NCBI RefSeq assembly: GCF_902459665.1
Contig: NZ_CABPSL010000013.1
Span: 93,399-157,398 of the forward strand
DNA from: Pandoraea cepalis
GTDB lineage: Bacteria > Pseudomonadota > Gammaproteobacteria > Burkholderiales > Burkholderiaceae
Length of the DNA: 64,000 nt
Direction: 5' to 3'
The first letter of the stretch is position 1. Each line of letters begins with the position of its first letter. The notes beneath the pieces are model-generated. The model worked only from the letters and a program-made list of their open reading frames with translations, was not told the DNA's origin and did no database searches. Positions 18,001-27,380 of this stretch are shown here, one piece after another. The position numbers and the translations under genes were made by a program.

Positions 18001-21000
18001 CACCGAGGTCAAGGATCTCGGCACGGTGTGCAGCGGCAAGACGGACGAGCGCGGTTTGCTGGCGTGCGACGTTTCGCTCTCGCAGCCGGGCGAAATTACG
18101 CTCGTGGCACAGGCCAAGGACGACAAGGGCAATCTGAGTACGTCGACAACGAGCGTGTGGGTGACGGGACGCGGCGAGGTCTGGTTCGGCGGTGACAATA
18201 CCGACCGGATGGATGTGCTGCCGGAGCGCCGGGCCTACGAGCCGGGCGAGACGGCCAAGCTTCAGGTGCGCATGCCGTTCCGCTCGGCAACGGCGCTCGT
18301 CGCGATCGAGCGCGAAGGCGTGATCCAGACGCGCACGATGGAGATCTCCGGCAAGGACCCCAGCATTTCGCTCAAGGTCGAACCCACCTGGGGCCCCAAC
18401 GTTTACGTGTCGGTGCTCGCGGTGCGCGGTCGAATCCATGAAGTGCCCTGGTACTCGTTCTTCCAATGGGGCTGGAAGCAGCCGCTGGAATGGTTCCGGG
18501 CGTTTTGGTACGAGGGCCGGGAGTATCAGGCCCCGACGGGGCTGGTGGATCTGGGCAAACCGGCCTATCGCTTCGGCTTGACCGAGTTGCGTGTGGGCAC
18601 GGCGGGGCAGCGTCTTGGCGTGGAAGTAAAGCCGGACGCGGCGACGTACCCGGTGCGCGGTCATGCCAAGGTGCGCATCAAAGTCACGCAGCCGGACGGC
18701 AAGCCGGTCGTGGCCGGCACCGAGGTTGCCGTTGCGGCCGTCGACGAGGCGCTGCTGGAGCTGGCGCCGAACACCAGTTGGAATCTGCTCGATGCCATGT
18801 GGCAGCGTCGCAGCTACGGCGTGACGACGGCCACCGCACAGATGGAGATCATCGGACGCCGCCACTACGGTCGCAAGGCCGTACCGGCGGGCGGCGGCGG
18901 CGGCAAGAGTCCGACGCGCGAGCTGTTCGACACTCTGCTGCTCTGGCAACCGCGCGTCGTGCTCGACGACAAGGGCGAGGCGAGTGTGGACGTGCCGCTG
19001 GGCGACGCGCTGTCCAGTTTCCGCATCGTGGCCGTGGCCGATGATGGCAGGCCCGGTGCGCAGGCGCTTGGCTGGTTCGGCACCGGGACGGCGACCATTC
19101 GCACCACGCAGGACCTGCAATTGATCTCGGGTTTGCCGCCGCTGGTGCGCGAGGGCGACATGTATCGTGCCCAGTTCACCGTGCGCAATACCACGCAACA
19201 TGCAATGCAGGTGCAGTTGATCGCACGCGCCACGCAACTGACCCTGGCACCGCAACGGGTTGACGTGCCGGCCGGCGAATCGCGTGAAGTGACGTGGGAC
19301 GTGACGGCGCCTGCCGGACTGGCGGACACGCGTGCCCAACGCGTGTTGTGGGAAGTCAGCGCACAGGCACTGGCGACGGGCACGGCGCCCGCCGCGAGCG
19401 ATGCCATCAAGGTCGGGCAGGATATTCAGCCGTCGTTGCCTGCGAGCGTCCAGCAGTCGGTGCTCACGCAGGTCGAAGGCAGTCTGACGCTGCCCATGGC
19501 ACCGCCAGCGGGCGCGGTGGCAGACAGCACCGGAAAGTTGCGCGGCGGGGTTCGCATCAGCCTGCAACCGCGTCTGTCGCAGGGATTGCCGGGAGTGAAG
19601 CGCTGGTTCGAGGTCTATCCGTACGGTTGCCTGGAGCAACTGGCGTCGAAGGCGATCGGCATGCGCGACACTGCGCAGTGGAAACGGGTGATGGGCACGC
19701 TGCCGTCGTATCTCGACGACGACGGGCTGGCGAGCTACTTCCCGCCGCAAGAGGGTTTTGCGAATCAGGGCAGCGATACGCTCACTGCCTATCTGCTGGC
19801 CGTAAGCAGCGAAGCGAAGGCGCTCGACCCAGGCTATGCGTTGCCGGACGACACGCTGGCACGCATGGAGGACGGACTGACGGCGTTCGTCGAAGGGCGT
19901 CTCACGCGCCGCTTCTGGGCCCCGCGTGACGACCTGACGTTGCGCAAGCTGAGCGCCATCGAAGCGTTGTCCCGGTACGGTCGGGCAAGCGCACGCATGC
20001 TGAGTTCGCTCACCCTAGCGCCGAACGATTGGCCGACGTCTGCGGTCATCGACTGGTACGCGATCCTGCAGCGCCTGCCCGACGCGCCACAGCGTGCCGA
20101 GCGCATGGCGCAGGCCGAGCAGATCCTGCGGGCGCGTCTGTCATATCAGGGAACACGTGTGGGTTTCTCCACGCAGGCAAGCGACGGGCTCTGGTGGCTG
20201 ATGGTCGGCCCCGAGACTAACGCGGCGCGGCTGGCGTTGCTGATGAACGCGAACCCGGCATGGAAGGACGAGATGCCGCGTCTCGTGATCGGCCTGCTGG
20301 GACTGCAGTCGCGCGGGGCCTGGTCGACGACCACGGCGAACGTCTGGGGCGGTTTGGCCGTGGATCGATTCTCGGCACGATTCGAGCGCGACACGCCGAC
20401 GGGACACACGGCCATTCAGTGGCAGCGCGACAACCAGACGAGCGGCAGCGTGCAAACCGTCGACTGGGACAAGCTCAAGGCGGGCACCGTGCCGCCGGCC
20501 GTCTCGTTGCCATGGTTGAGCAACGCGGCTGCCGCAAAGGACAGCGCGCGCGATGTATTGCGCCTGGACCAGACGGGCGTCGGCAAGCCTTGGGCAACGA
20601 TCCAGAGCCTGGCCGCCGTTCCGCTCAAGGCGCCGTTCTCCGCCGGCTATCGCGTGACGCGCAGTGTTCAAGTGCAGGACGCCGCCGATCGTTCGGGAGA
20701 TCGCTTCGTGCGTGGTGCGGTATTGCGCGTGCGTCTGGATATCGACGCGCAGGCCGACATGCGCTGGGTCGTGGTGAGCGATCCGCTGCCTGGCGGGGCG
20801 ACAGTGCTGGGTGGCGGGCTTGGACGCGATTCGGTCATCGCCACGCAAGGCGAGAAGAGCGAAGGCGCCACGCCGGCTTTCGAGGAGCGCGCGCAGGACA
20901 CCTATCGTGCCTACTACGATTACCTGCCGAAGGGGCAGCATCGGATCGAGTACACGGTGCGTCTGAACAACGTCGGCACGTTCGCGACACCGCCAACGCG

Positions 21001-21076
21001 GGTCGAGGCGATGTACGAACCGGCGATGTACGGCGAGACGCCTAACGCGCCGGTGCAAGTGGTGCCGGCGAAGTAA
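15044..21076 (+). CDS. Alpha-2-macroglobulin family protease-trap protein
   Basis: Very large periplasmic protein of 2010 codons, the bacterial alpha-2-macroglobulin class (YfhM-like), thought to trap proteases that breach the envelope. A signal peptide (hydrophobic stretch ending SPVQA, residues 1-31) is cleaved by signal peptidase I. No lipobox Cys is present, unlike the E. coli lipoprotein. Repeated MG-type beta domains are followed by a complement-like thioester domain with the motif GCLEQ, Cys1529 to Gln1532, so the covalent trap is intact. It is longer than the E. coli protein (about 1650 residues). The ribosome-binding site GGAGGAG is just ahead of ATG. It heads an operon with a YhhN protein and pbpC. 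Confidence 0.95.
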   Translation: MQSRTQRVWPAAPWVWAVLCLGGFAASPVQAARVTSVSPQGEVASVDQVVVKFDEAMVPAGDPRAQAPAAVKCSDTSLAGEGHWLEPKIWVYDFKSSLPPGAKCSVELRGGLSAVSGAALSGTTRYAFNTGGPAVTAIRPSYGPIDENQIFILTLNGAAQPASVIQHAWCETEGVGERIGVKGIEGDTRSALLKRFSLEKQAARVVMLQCNRTLAAGAKMHLVWGAGITTPSGVPTKQARRFEYDVREPFTASFSCERENANAPCTPLRPLRLTFNSPVARDMAAKIRLHGAGAERSPAFSDSDRTSSVSDVTFNAPFPEKAELTISLPKGFTDDSGRALDNAGEFPLKTKTATMPPLAKFAAAPFGIVERFAEPGMPPMLPVTLRKVEPALQINGLGVAGEAAKTGGGGESGRTLQLRVDDDAEVMNWMSRVRRFDETTMTRKQIAQEMPSILTAPAANVAFGPNAAVIVEDKITRYDTRSLSLLSGWPGVQALTLPVPKEKDPRPFEVVGIPFQKPGFYVVELASPSLGAALLGKSLPMYVRTTVLVTNLGVHFKMGRENSIAWVTTLDKGQPVANAKVRVLDCDGSEVASAVTDKTGVAKIDKSLERYRYCEKSMRSGYFVVARTQGNDPDMAFVSSDWDRGIEPWRFHVPTDGGSSPTVRAQTVFDRVLFRVGETVSMKHFIRQETMQGLVLPASLPSQLTITHEGSGQTYTQPIKWRNGRLAENTFQIPQGAKLGEYAVTLDYTEADSRPKSYPSSLDAGHFRVEAFRLPVLAGSISVRDAAKSPLINKTEAPVNVQVNYVAGGPAGNLPVRVSALLRVRDMTFDGYDDFSFTPYRPPSAQSGADDGDQGNDESAGASDQKLVADKQRLVLDRNGAGNLTLKDLPKVDRPSDLVLEASFADPNGEIQTLRGNATLWPANLITGVRSESWVSVTHKLPVKALALDLQGKPKAGVAMDVRAEARMTTSSRKRMVGGFYAYDNHTEVKDLGTVCSGKTDERGLLACDVSLSQPGEITLVAQAKDDKGNLSTSTTSVWVTGRGEVWFGGDNTDRMDVLPERRAYEPGETAKLQVRMPFRSATALVAIEREGVIQTRTMEISGKDPSISLKVEPTWGPNVYVSVLAVRGRIHEVPWYSFFQWGWKQPLEWFRAFWYEGREYQAPTGLVDLGKPAYRFGLTELRVGTAGQRLGVEVKPDAATYPVRGHAKVRIKVTQPDGKPVVAGTEVAVAAVDEALLELAPNTSWNLLDAMWQRRSYGVTTATAQMEIIGRRHYGRKAVPAGGGGGKSPTRELFDTLLLWQPRVVLDDKGEASVDVPLGDALSSFRIVAVADDGRPGAQALGWFGTGTATIRTTQDLQLISGLPPLVREGDMYRAQFTVRNTTQHAMQVQLIARATQLTLAPQRVDVPAGESREVTWDVTAPAGLADTRAQRVLWEVSAQALATGTAPAASDAIKVGQDIQPSLPASVQQSVLTQVEGSLTLPMAPPAGAVADSTGKLRGGVRISLQPRLSQGLPGVKRWFEVYPYGCLEQLASKAIGMRDTAQWKRVMGTLPSYLDDDGLASYFPPQEGFANQGSDTLTAYLLAVSSEAKALDPGYALPDDTLARMEDGLTAFVEGRLTRRFWAPRDDLTLRKLSAIEALSRYGRASARMLSSLTLAPNDWPTSAVIDWYAILQRLPDAPQRAERMAQAEQILRARLSYQGTRVGFSTQASDGLWWLMVGPETNAARLALLMNANPAWKDEMPRLVIGLLGLQSRGAWSTTTANVWGGLAVDRFSARFERDTPTGHTAIQWQRDNQTSGSVQTVDWDKLKAGTVPPAVSLPWLSNAAAAKDSARDVLRLDQTGVGKPWATIQSLAAVPLKAPFSAGYRVTRSVQVQDAADRSGDRFVRGAVLRVRLDIDAQADMRWVVVSDPLPGGATVLGGGLGRDSVIATQGEKSEGATPAFEERAQDTYRAYYDYLPKGQHRIEYTVRLNNVGTFATPPTRVEAMYEPAMYGETPNAPVQVVPAK

Positions 21077-21098
21077 TGACGAATGGGGGCGCACTGTC

Positions 21099-21824
21099 AT
21101 GACGTCGAACTTCTTTGACCCGGCGGCGGCGCTGCCACGAGAGGCGCGCCGCTTCTGGTGGCTGGCCGCGATTGCGGGCGCCGCCTATGCGTTGGCGTTG
21201 CGCGGCGCACCTTATGCCGACCAGGGCATTGCCAAGGTGCTGTTGTGTGCATTGTTGTTGTTCGCGGCGCTTTACCACCGGGTGCCGCGCGAGCGGGTGT
21301 GGCTTTGCGCGGCGCTGATCTTGTCGGGCGCGGGTGACGTGCTGCTCGCCTCGCCGACCTTGGCGCAAGGTTTCATTCTGGGCCTGGGCGCGTTCCTGCT
21401 GGCCCATCTCACATATTTCGTGTTGTTCTGGCGCTTGCGGTGCCCCTGGGCGAAGGTGCCCGGTTGGCATCGCGTCGCCATCGTGCTGGTGTGGGCGGCG
21501 GCGGCGCTGGCGTACGCGATGTACTGGCCGGGAATGGGGGAACTCAAGGCACCAGTGGCGTGCTACGTGATCGTGCTGGCGATGATGGCCTCGGCGGCGC
21601 TGCTGGCCGACCTGCCGAGCGAATGGGCCGCCGTCGGCGCGCTGCTTTTCACGGTCTCGGACGCGCTCATCGGCACCACGCGCTTCGTGGGCCCCATCAT
21701 GGCGCAGGAGTACGCCATCTGGATTCTTTACGCACTCGCGCAACTGATGCTCGCGGCCGGCATCCTGGCAGTGCGTCCCGCGGATTTGTCGCAACCGGGT
21801 GAGACGCATGTGCGCCGTGATTGA
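21099..21824 (+). CDS. YhhN/TMEM86-family membrane protein (lysoplasmalogenase-like)
   Basis: Eight-span membrane protein of 241 residues of the YhhN family; animal members hydrolyse lysoplasmalogen. Its bacterial function is not established. Conserved acidic residues lie in helices at AALILSGAGDVLLA (about 68-81) and LLFTVSDALIG near residue 184. It starts 22 bases after the macroglobulin stop and its end overlaps pbpC, so the three genes are one operon. An envelope-lipid role is inferred from this context. Confidence 0.85.
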   Translation: MTSNFFDPAAALPREARRFWWLAAIAGAAYALALRGAPYADQGIAKVLLCALLLFAALYHRVPRERVWLCAALILSGAGDVLLASPTLAQGFILGLGAFLLAHLTYFVLFWRLRCPWAKVPGWHRVAIVLVWAAAALAYAMYWPGMGELKAPVACYVIVLAMMASAALLADLPSEWAAVGALLFTVSDALIGTTRFVGPIMAQEYAIWILYALAQLMLAAGILAVRPADLSQPGETHVRRD

Positions 21825-24084
21825 ACATCGGGGCTGGGGCGTTGGCCGTCAGGTCGTGTTGAGCGTTGCGCTGACGCTCGGGGCATTTCTGTCCCCGGCA
21901 CCCGCGCGCGCCGTCCCGTCGTTTGACGAGGTGCATCGTGACTGGCGCGCGTCGGACTGGATCCTGCTGGATCGTCGCGGCGAACCCTTGCAGCGCCTGC
22001 GGGCCGACATGCAGGCGCAACGCGGCGACTGGGTAACGCTCGCCGATGTCTCGCCCGCTTTTCGCGAGGCGTTGATCGTTTCCGAGGACAAGCGCTTTTA
22101 CGAGCACAGTGGCGTCGATTGGCGCGGCGTGGCCGCCGCCGCGTGGGGCAACCTCTGGCACACGCGCACGCGCGGCGCCTCCACGCTGACGATGCAGTTG
22201 GCGGGGCTGCTCGACGACGATCTGCGACCGAGTACCCGCAATCGATCCGTTTCGCAGAAGATCGGTCAGGCGGCAACGGCGTTGTGGCTGGAGCAGCGCT
22301 GGCGTAAGGATCAGATTCTCGAGGCCTATCTGAACCTCGTGCCGTTTCGGGGCGAGCTCGTCGGCATCTCGGCCGTCTCGCAAACGCTGTTCGGCAAGTT
22401 CCCCAGCGGACTCGACGCGCGCGAATCGGCGTTGGCCGTTGCGCTGCTGCGCGCGCCGAACGCGCCCGCCGCGCGCGTGGCGCAGCGCGCCTGCGGCATT
22501 CTGCGTGACATGAGGCAGGCGTCTGACTGCAACGGCCTCGATGGCTACGCGCAACTCGTGTTTTCGCGACCGGCAAGCGTCATGACGACGCGCGATGCCG
22601 TTGGCCTTGCACCGCATTTCGCGCGTCGAGTGTTCAGCGCGAGTCGTCCGCCCGCGGGCACGCGAATTGTCAGCACGCTGGACGCAAATCTCCAGCGCAT
22701 GGCGGTGACCACCTTGCAGCAGACGCTGCGCGAGCTGGGCACGCCGGGACGTTCGCGCAACGTGCAGGACGGGGCCATTGTCGTCATCGATAACGCAAGC
22801 GGCGACATTCTCGCGTGGGTTGGTTCCTCCGGGCCATTGTCGTCGGCGGCGCAGGTCGATGGCGTCACGTCGCTGCGACAGGCCGGCTCGACACTCAAGC
22901 CATTTCTCTACGCCCAGGCGATTGCGGAGCATCGTCTGACGGCAGCGTCGCTCCTCGACGATTCACCCATCGATCTGCCCACGGGGGGCGGTCTGTACAT
23001 TCCGCAGAACTACGATCATCACTTCAAGGGGTGGATCAGCGCGCGTACGGCGCTGGCCTCGTCGCTGAACGTGCCGGCCGTGCGCACGCTCGTGATGGTC
23101 ACACCGCGCAGGTTCGCCCAGACGCTCGTGTCACTCGGCTTGCCGCTCACGCAAAGCGGCGACTTCTACGGCTACAGTCTTGCGCTTGGCAGCGCCGACG
23201 TGACACTGCTCACGCTCGCGAATGCCTATCGCGCGCTCGCCAACGGAGGCACCGCCAGCGGCGTGAACGAGCGCATGCCGGCGTCGGTACGCCCGCGCGC
23301 GGGTGACGTCACGAAAGCGCGCGCGAGAGAGGTAACGCCCACGACCGTCTTTTCGCCGCAGGTCAGTTTCATCGTCTCTGACATGATCGCCGACCGGCAG
23401 GCGCGCACCCGCACGTTCGGGCTCGACAGCCCGCTCTCGACGCGCTACTGGACCGCCGTGAAGACGGGCACCAGCAAGGACATGCGCGACAACTGGGCCG
23501 TAGGGTATTCGCGGCACTATACGGTCGGGGTGTGGGTGGGCAATGCCGACGGTGCTCCGATGTGGGACGTCTCCGGGGTGTCGGGAGCCGCACCGATCTG
23601 GCATCGCCTCATGGACTATCTGCATCGACGCACGGCGAGCCTGCCGCCCACGCCGCCGCCCGGACTTGAGCATGTTGCGGTGCAGTACGCCGAGCGCGTT
23701 GAACCTGCACGCGACGAGTGGTTCCTTCGCGGAACGTCGCAGCGCACAATCGTGCTTTCCTCGCTCGCGACGAAAGCGCCCGGCGGACCGCTCTGGCGAA
23801 TTGCCGGGCCGCCCGACGGCACGATCGTGGCGCTCGACCCGGATATTCCGCCGGCGAACCAGCGTCTGTGGTTCCAGGTGGCGGCCGCCTGGCCGAAGGG
23901 GGCGGCATGGCGGCTCGACGGCAAGCCGCTTGCGGGCCGTGCGCGTGTGGGGTGGCTGCCGTGGCCGGGGCGTCACACGCTCGAACTCGTCGATGCTGCC
24001 GGAGCAACGCGTGACCGCGTGCACTTCGAAGTGCGCGGTGCGACGCTCGACGATGGCAAGCGCATGCGCAATGCGAGTCGCTGA
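21808..24084 (+). CDS. pbpC: Penicillin-binding protein 1C
   Basis: Bifunctional murein glycosyltransferase/transpeptidase of about 758 residues. A signal anchor occupies the first 32 residues. The glycosyltransferase domain shows EDKRFYEHSGVD and RGASTLTMQLAG (roughly 95-135). The transpeptidase shows S361-T-L-K364 and later KTGTSKD. A C-terminal BiPBP_C domain starts near 650. Start is ATG 21808, inside the preceding gene; GTG 21799 would add three residues. PbpC together with alpha-2-macroglobulin is the classic pairing: after damage one traps proteases while the other repairs wall. Confidence 0.93.
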   Translation: MCAVIEHRGWGVGRQVVLSVALTLGAFLSPAPARAVPSFDEVHRDWRASDWILLDRRGEPLQRLRADMQAQRGDWVTLADVSPAFREALIVSEDKRFYEHSGVDWRGVAAAAWGNLWHTRTRGASTLTMQLAGLLDDDLRPSTRNRSVSQKIGQAATALWLEQRWRKDQILEAYLNLVPFRGELVGISAVSQTLFGKFPSGLDARESALAVALLRAPNAPAARVAQRACGILRDMRQASDCNGLDGYAQLVFSRPASVMTTRDAVGLAPHFARRVFSASRPPAGTRIVSTLDANLQRMAVTTLQQTLRELGTPGRSRNVQDGAIVVIDNASGDILAWVGSSGPLSSAAQVDGVTSLRQAGSTLKPFLYAQAIAEHRLTAASLLDDSPIDLPTGGGLYIPQNYDHHFKGWISARTALASSLNVPAVRTLVMVTPRRFAQTLVSLGLPLTQSGDFYGYSLALGSADVTLLTLANAYRALANGGTASGVNERMPASVRPRAGDVTKARAREVTPTTVFSPQVSFIVSDMIADRQARTRTFGLDSPLSTRYWTAVKTGTSKDMRDNWAVGYSRHYTVGVWVGNADGAPMWDVSGVSGAAPIWHRLMDYLHRRTASLPPTPPPGLEHVAVQYAERVEPARDEWFLRGTSQRTIVLSSLATKAPGGPLWRIAGPPDGTIVALDPDIPPANQRLWFQVAAAWPKGAAWRLDGKPLAGRARVGWLPWPGRHTLELVDAAGATRDRVHFEVRGATLDDGKRMRNASR

Positions 24085-24244
24085 GCGCATGTGCGCTGCA
24101 TCGCGAATAATTTTTGATGCGGCAGACGCGTTCACGCGATGCAGGCTACACTCGAATCAGACCTGCCAATGCGTGACGCAATGTGACGGCGACGAGCGCG
24201 CCGCCGCCCGACAATGACGCACGCCCCGGCGCGGAGACCCATCG

Positions 24245-25216
24245 ATGATCACGCTGGACGCGCATCAAACCGCACAGTTGTTGCCGTACCCTCAGTTGGC
24301 CGACGGCATCGAGGCCATGCTCATGGAGATGCGCGCGGGCACCGCGCGCGCGCCCGCGCGTCTGCATTTCGCGTTGACCGAACCGGAGCGCGGCCGCCGT
24401 GGCGGTGTGCTGCTGGTGATGCCCGCCGCCAATCGCGATGTCGCGATGACCAAGCACATCACCGTGCATCCGGAGAATTGCCGTGCGGGAAAGCCTTCCA
24501 TCATCGGTGAGGTGATGGTGTTCGATCCGCATACCGGAGAGCGATTAATGTTGCTCGACGGGCCCACCATCACCGGTCGACGCACGGCCGCCGTGACGCT
24601 GTTCGCCGCCCGCAAGTTCGCGCCGCGCCCCAAGGGACCGGTGTTGATCGTCGGGGCCGGCGTGCAGGCGAGGGCGCACCTGGAAGCGTTTGCCGCAGGC
24701 ATGGGCACGCGGCACTTCATGATCTTTTCACGCAGCGCGGAGCGCGCCCACGCGCTCGCGGAACATGCCGCTACGCTTGGTGTGGAAGCGACCGTGGTCG
24801 ACGCGGTGGAGCCTGTGCTGAACACCGTGAGCATCGTGATTGCCGCGACCACCAGCAGCGAGCCTGTGCTGCCCGATAGCGACGTGCTGCGCTGGCGCGA
24901 CGACATCTTCGTCGCGGGCGTCGGTGCGTTCCGTCCGGACATGCGCGAGCTGCCGCCGCAGTTGTGTCGCGACGCCGCCGTGCGCGGCACGCTCGTCGTC
25001 GATACCTGGGAGGTCAAGCACGAAGCCGGCGATCTGCTGCATGCGGCCATCGACTGGGGACGTGCCGCACCGTTGCTCGACGCCATCATCACCCCCGATC
25101 GCTTCCGTTCGAGCGGGCCGGTGATTTTCAAGAGCGTGGGCTACGCCCTGTGGGATCTCGCCGCCGTCTTGTGCGCACGCGCGAATCTCGCAAAGGACGG
25201 CGTGCCCGCTGCCTGA
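24245..25216 (+). CDS. Ornithine cyclodeaminase / mu-crystallin family protein
   Basis: NAD(P)-dependent enzyme of 323 residues. The Rossmann glycine motif is VLIVGAGVQARAHLEAF (about residues 135-151). The family includes ornithine cyclodeaminase, alanine dehydrogenase and ketimine (piperideine or pyrroline-2-carboxylate) reductases, and sequence alone does not decide between them. The ATG at 24245 follows a GGAGAC site. It stands alone after pbpC with a 160-base spacer and is convergent with the haem locus. Confidence 0.85.
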   Translation: MITLDAHQTAQLLPYPQLADGIEAMLMEMRAGTARAPARLHFALTEPERGRRGGVLLVMPAANRDVAMTKHITVHPENCRAGKPSIIGEVMVFDPHTGERLMLLDGPTITGRRTAAVTLFAARKFAPRPKGPVLIVGAGVQARAHLEAFAAGMGTRHFMIFSRSAERAHALAEHAATLGVEATVVDAVEPVLNTVSIVIAATTSSEPVLPDSDVLRWRDDIFVAGVGAFRPDMRELPPQLCRDAAVRGTLVVDTWEVKHEAGDLLHAAIDWGRAAPLLDAIITPDRFRSSGPVIFKSVGYALWDLAAVLCARANLAKDGVPAA

Positions 25217-25265
25217 GCGGTCTGACGCCGTTGGGATGAACGGGGTTGGGCCCAGGTCGCGCCGA

Positions 25266-25293
25266 CGCGTGAACCGCGTGGCGTGTTCACGCG
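25266..25293. terminator. Hairpin between convergent genes
   Basis: CGCGTGAAC (25266-25274) and GTTCACGCG (25285-25293) form a 9-base inverted repeat with a 10-base loop at the end of hmuV. It lacks a T-run on either strand; possible bidirectional terminator. Confidence 0.4.
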
Positions 25294-26147
25294 GGCAATG
25301 CGAAGGGCACGCCTGCGAATGCGTCTTTGAGCCTTGGATAGCCGGGCAATGTCTCAGGCGTCATCACGTGCACCGGCAAGCCGAGTGTTGCCTCGATGAG
25401 GTCGGCGCGCATCACGTCGCGAGGTATCCCTTCTGCAAGAATGCGTCCGTTGGCTAGCAACGCCATACGGTCCGCGTGACGCGCCGCGAGGTTGACGTCG
25501 TGCACGATGGCCATCGCACCGAAGCCCCACGTTGCGGCAAGCTCGCGCGTGAGCGAGAGCAGGTGATGCTGATGCGCCAGGTCGAGCGCCGCCGTCGGTT
25601 CGTCCAGCAGCAGATAGCGCGGCACCGACGGGGCCGAAGCCTCGTCGTCGGGCCATAGCTGCGCAAGGACTCGTGCAAACTGCACTCGCGCCCATTCCCC
25701 GCCAGACAAGGTCATCACGTCACGCTGCCGTAGCGGCAGCGCCCCCGCGCGTTCCAGCGCGAGCGTCGCGATTTCCGTATCGCTCGCGACGGTCTTGCCG
25801 GAGGCGTCCCGTCTGTGCGATTTCGGGTAGGGCAGACGCCCCATCGCCACGATATCAAGCGCGCTGAACGGAAACGCCAACTGCGCCGTTTGCGGCAGCA
25901 CGGCACGCAAGCGAGCCAACGCCGCCGGGGCGTATTGCGCGAGCGGCGCACCGTTGAGCGTGATGTCGCCGCGCATGTGCGTGCGCGTGGGCAGCGGATC
26001 GCCGGCCATCGCCTTGAGCAGCGTGCTCTTGCCCGCGCCGTTGCGGCCAAGCAGCACCAGCAGTTCGCCGGGACGGATGTCGAGCGACAGGCCGTCGAGC
26101 ACGGGCGAATCGGTGTGGGCAATCGTGAGGTCGTGTGCACTGAGCAT
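25287..26147 (-). CDS. hmuV: Haemin ABC transporter ATP-binding protein
   Basis: Cytoplasmic ATPase of 286 residues powering haem import through HmuU. Walker A GRNGAGKST, signature LSGGEWARVQ and Walker B LLLDEPTAALD are all present. ATG at 26147 gives the usual N terminus (MLSAHDLTIAH); the longer open frame reaches into hmuU. It is the last gene of hmuRSTUV, 37 bases after hmuU. Confidence 0.94.
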   Translation of the reverse strand: MLSAHDLTIAHTDSPVLDGLSLDIRPGELLVLLGRNGAGKSTLLKAMAGDPLPTRTHMRGDITLNGAPLAQYAPAALARLRAVLPQTAQLAFPFSALDIVAMGRLPYPKSHRRDASGKTVASDTEIATLALERAGALPLRQRDVMTLSGGEWARVQFARVLAQLWPDDEASAPSVPRYLLLDEPTAALDLAHQHHLLSLTRELAATWGFGAMAIVHDVNLAARHADRMALLANGRILAEGIPRDVMRADLIEATLGLPVHVMTPETLPGYPRLKDAFAGVPFALPA

Positions 26148-26184
26148 GGCGATGTCCTGTTCTATCAGACCGGATCGATGAGCG

Positions 26185-27378
26185 TCACAGCCCAAACTGT
26201 CCGCGGCGTCGCCACAGCAGCATCAGGAAGAACGGCGCGCCGAGCAGTGCCGTGAGAATGCCCAACGGTAACTCGGCTGGCGCCACCCAGGTGCGCGCGA
26301 CCAGATCGGCAAGCAACGTCAGGATCGCACCGAAGAGCGCGGCTGCCGGGAGCACGGCGCGCGGGTCGGGCCCGACGACCAGCCGCACGATATGCGGTGC
26401 GATCAGGCCGATGAATCCGATCATGCCGCTCGACGCGACCAGCGCACCGATGCACAGCGCGCATGCCACCATCACTCGACGCTTGACCGACTGCACGGCG
26501 ACGCCCAGATGCAACGCCTCCGCTTCGCCCAGCAACAAGGCGTTCAGCGAGCGGCACTGTGTGGCGAGCGCGACCATCCCCAGCGCGACCGGCCATACGA
26601 TTACGCCGAGCATCGGCCATTGCGCGCCGCCGAGACTGCCGAGCGTCCAGAAGGTGAGCGTGCGCAACTGCGTATCGTCGGCGAGGTAGGTGAGCAAACC
26701 GATGGCCGCCCCCGAGACGGCATTGATCGCAATGCCGGCGAGCAACAGCAACGGCAGGGCGAGGCGACCGCGTCCCGCGGCCAGACGGTAGACGAGCGTG
26801 GTGACGCCAAGCGCACCGACGAACGCCGCCACCGGCAGCAGCCACGGGCCAAGCGACGCCGCGAGCGTCGCCGGAAGCAGAAGACCGCCGAGGACGATCA
26901 CCCCTGCAGCGCCCAACGCCGCACCGCTGGCCACGCCGATCAGTCCGGGGTCGGCGAGCGGGTTGCGGAAGAGGGCCTGCAACGCGGCGCCGGCGGCGCC
27001 GAAGCCCGCGCCGACCAGGATACCGAGCACGATGCGCGGCAGGCGAATCTGCAACATGACGTTGCGTGCCTGGTCCTGCGCGAAGTCCCCTGTGGCGCCC
27101 CGGAACAGCACAGCAATCGCTTCTCCGGGCGCGATGCGATAGGCCCCGCCGCACAGCGCAGCGAGCACCGCGACGGCGAGCAAGGCGGCCAGTGCCGTCA
27201 TGACGCACCATCGTGGCGGGCGGCGTCGCACCGTGCCGGTGTGATGCAGTGTGGCGGCAACGGTCGTGGGCCGTCCCGCTTCAGAGGGGCGTGATGGCAA
27301 CGACTTTGGTAGCGCAGGCGCGGCTGGCATAGTTTCGTTTACGGGCGAATGGCGGATTTCGGGATAGCCTTGGCGCAT
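26185..27378 (-). CDS. hmuU: Haemin ABC transporter permease (FecCD family)
   Basis: Inner-membrane FecCD-type permease, about 397 residues, ten hydrophobic helices. The N terminus carries about 60 extra polar residues ahead of the first helix (ALAALLAVAVLAALCGGAY), so an internal start is possible. Characteristic segments are RLPRIVLGILVGAGFGAAG and GMIGFIGLIAPHIVR. The ATG at 27378 follows the hmuT stop by two bases, and a TTG six bases earlier would overlap it. It pairs with HmuT outside and HmuV inside. Confidence 0.92.
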   Translation of the reverse strand: MRQGYPEIRHSPVNETMPAAPALPKSLPSRPSEAGRPTTVAATLHHTGTVRRRPPRWCVMTALAALLAVAVLAALCGGAYRIAPGEAIAVLFRGATGDFAQDQARNVMLQIRLPRIVLGILVGAGFGAAGAALQALFRNPLADPGLIGVASGAALGAAGVIVLGGLLLPATLAASLGPWLLPVAAFVGALGVTTLVYRLAAGRGRLALPLLLLAGIAINAVSGAAIGLLTYLADDTQLRTLTFWTLGSLGGAQWPMLGVIVWPVALGMVALATQCRSLNALLLGEAEALHLGVAVQSVKRRVMVACALCIGALVASSGMIGFIGLIAPHIVRLVVGPDPRAVLPAAALFGAILTLLADLVARTWVAPAELPLGILTALLGAPFFLMLLWRRRGQFGL

Positions 27379-27380
27379 GG

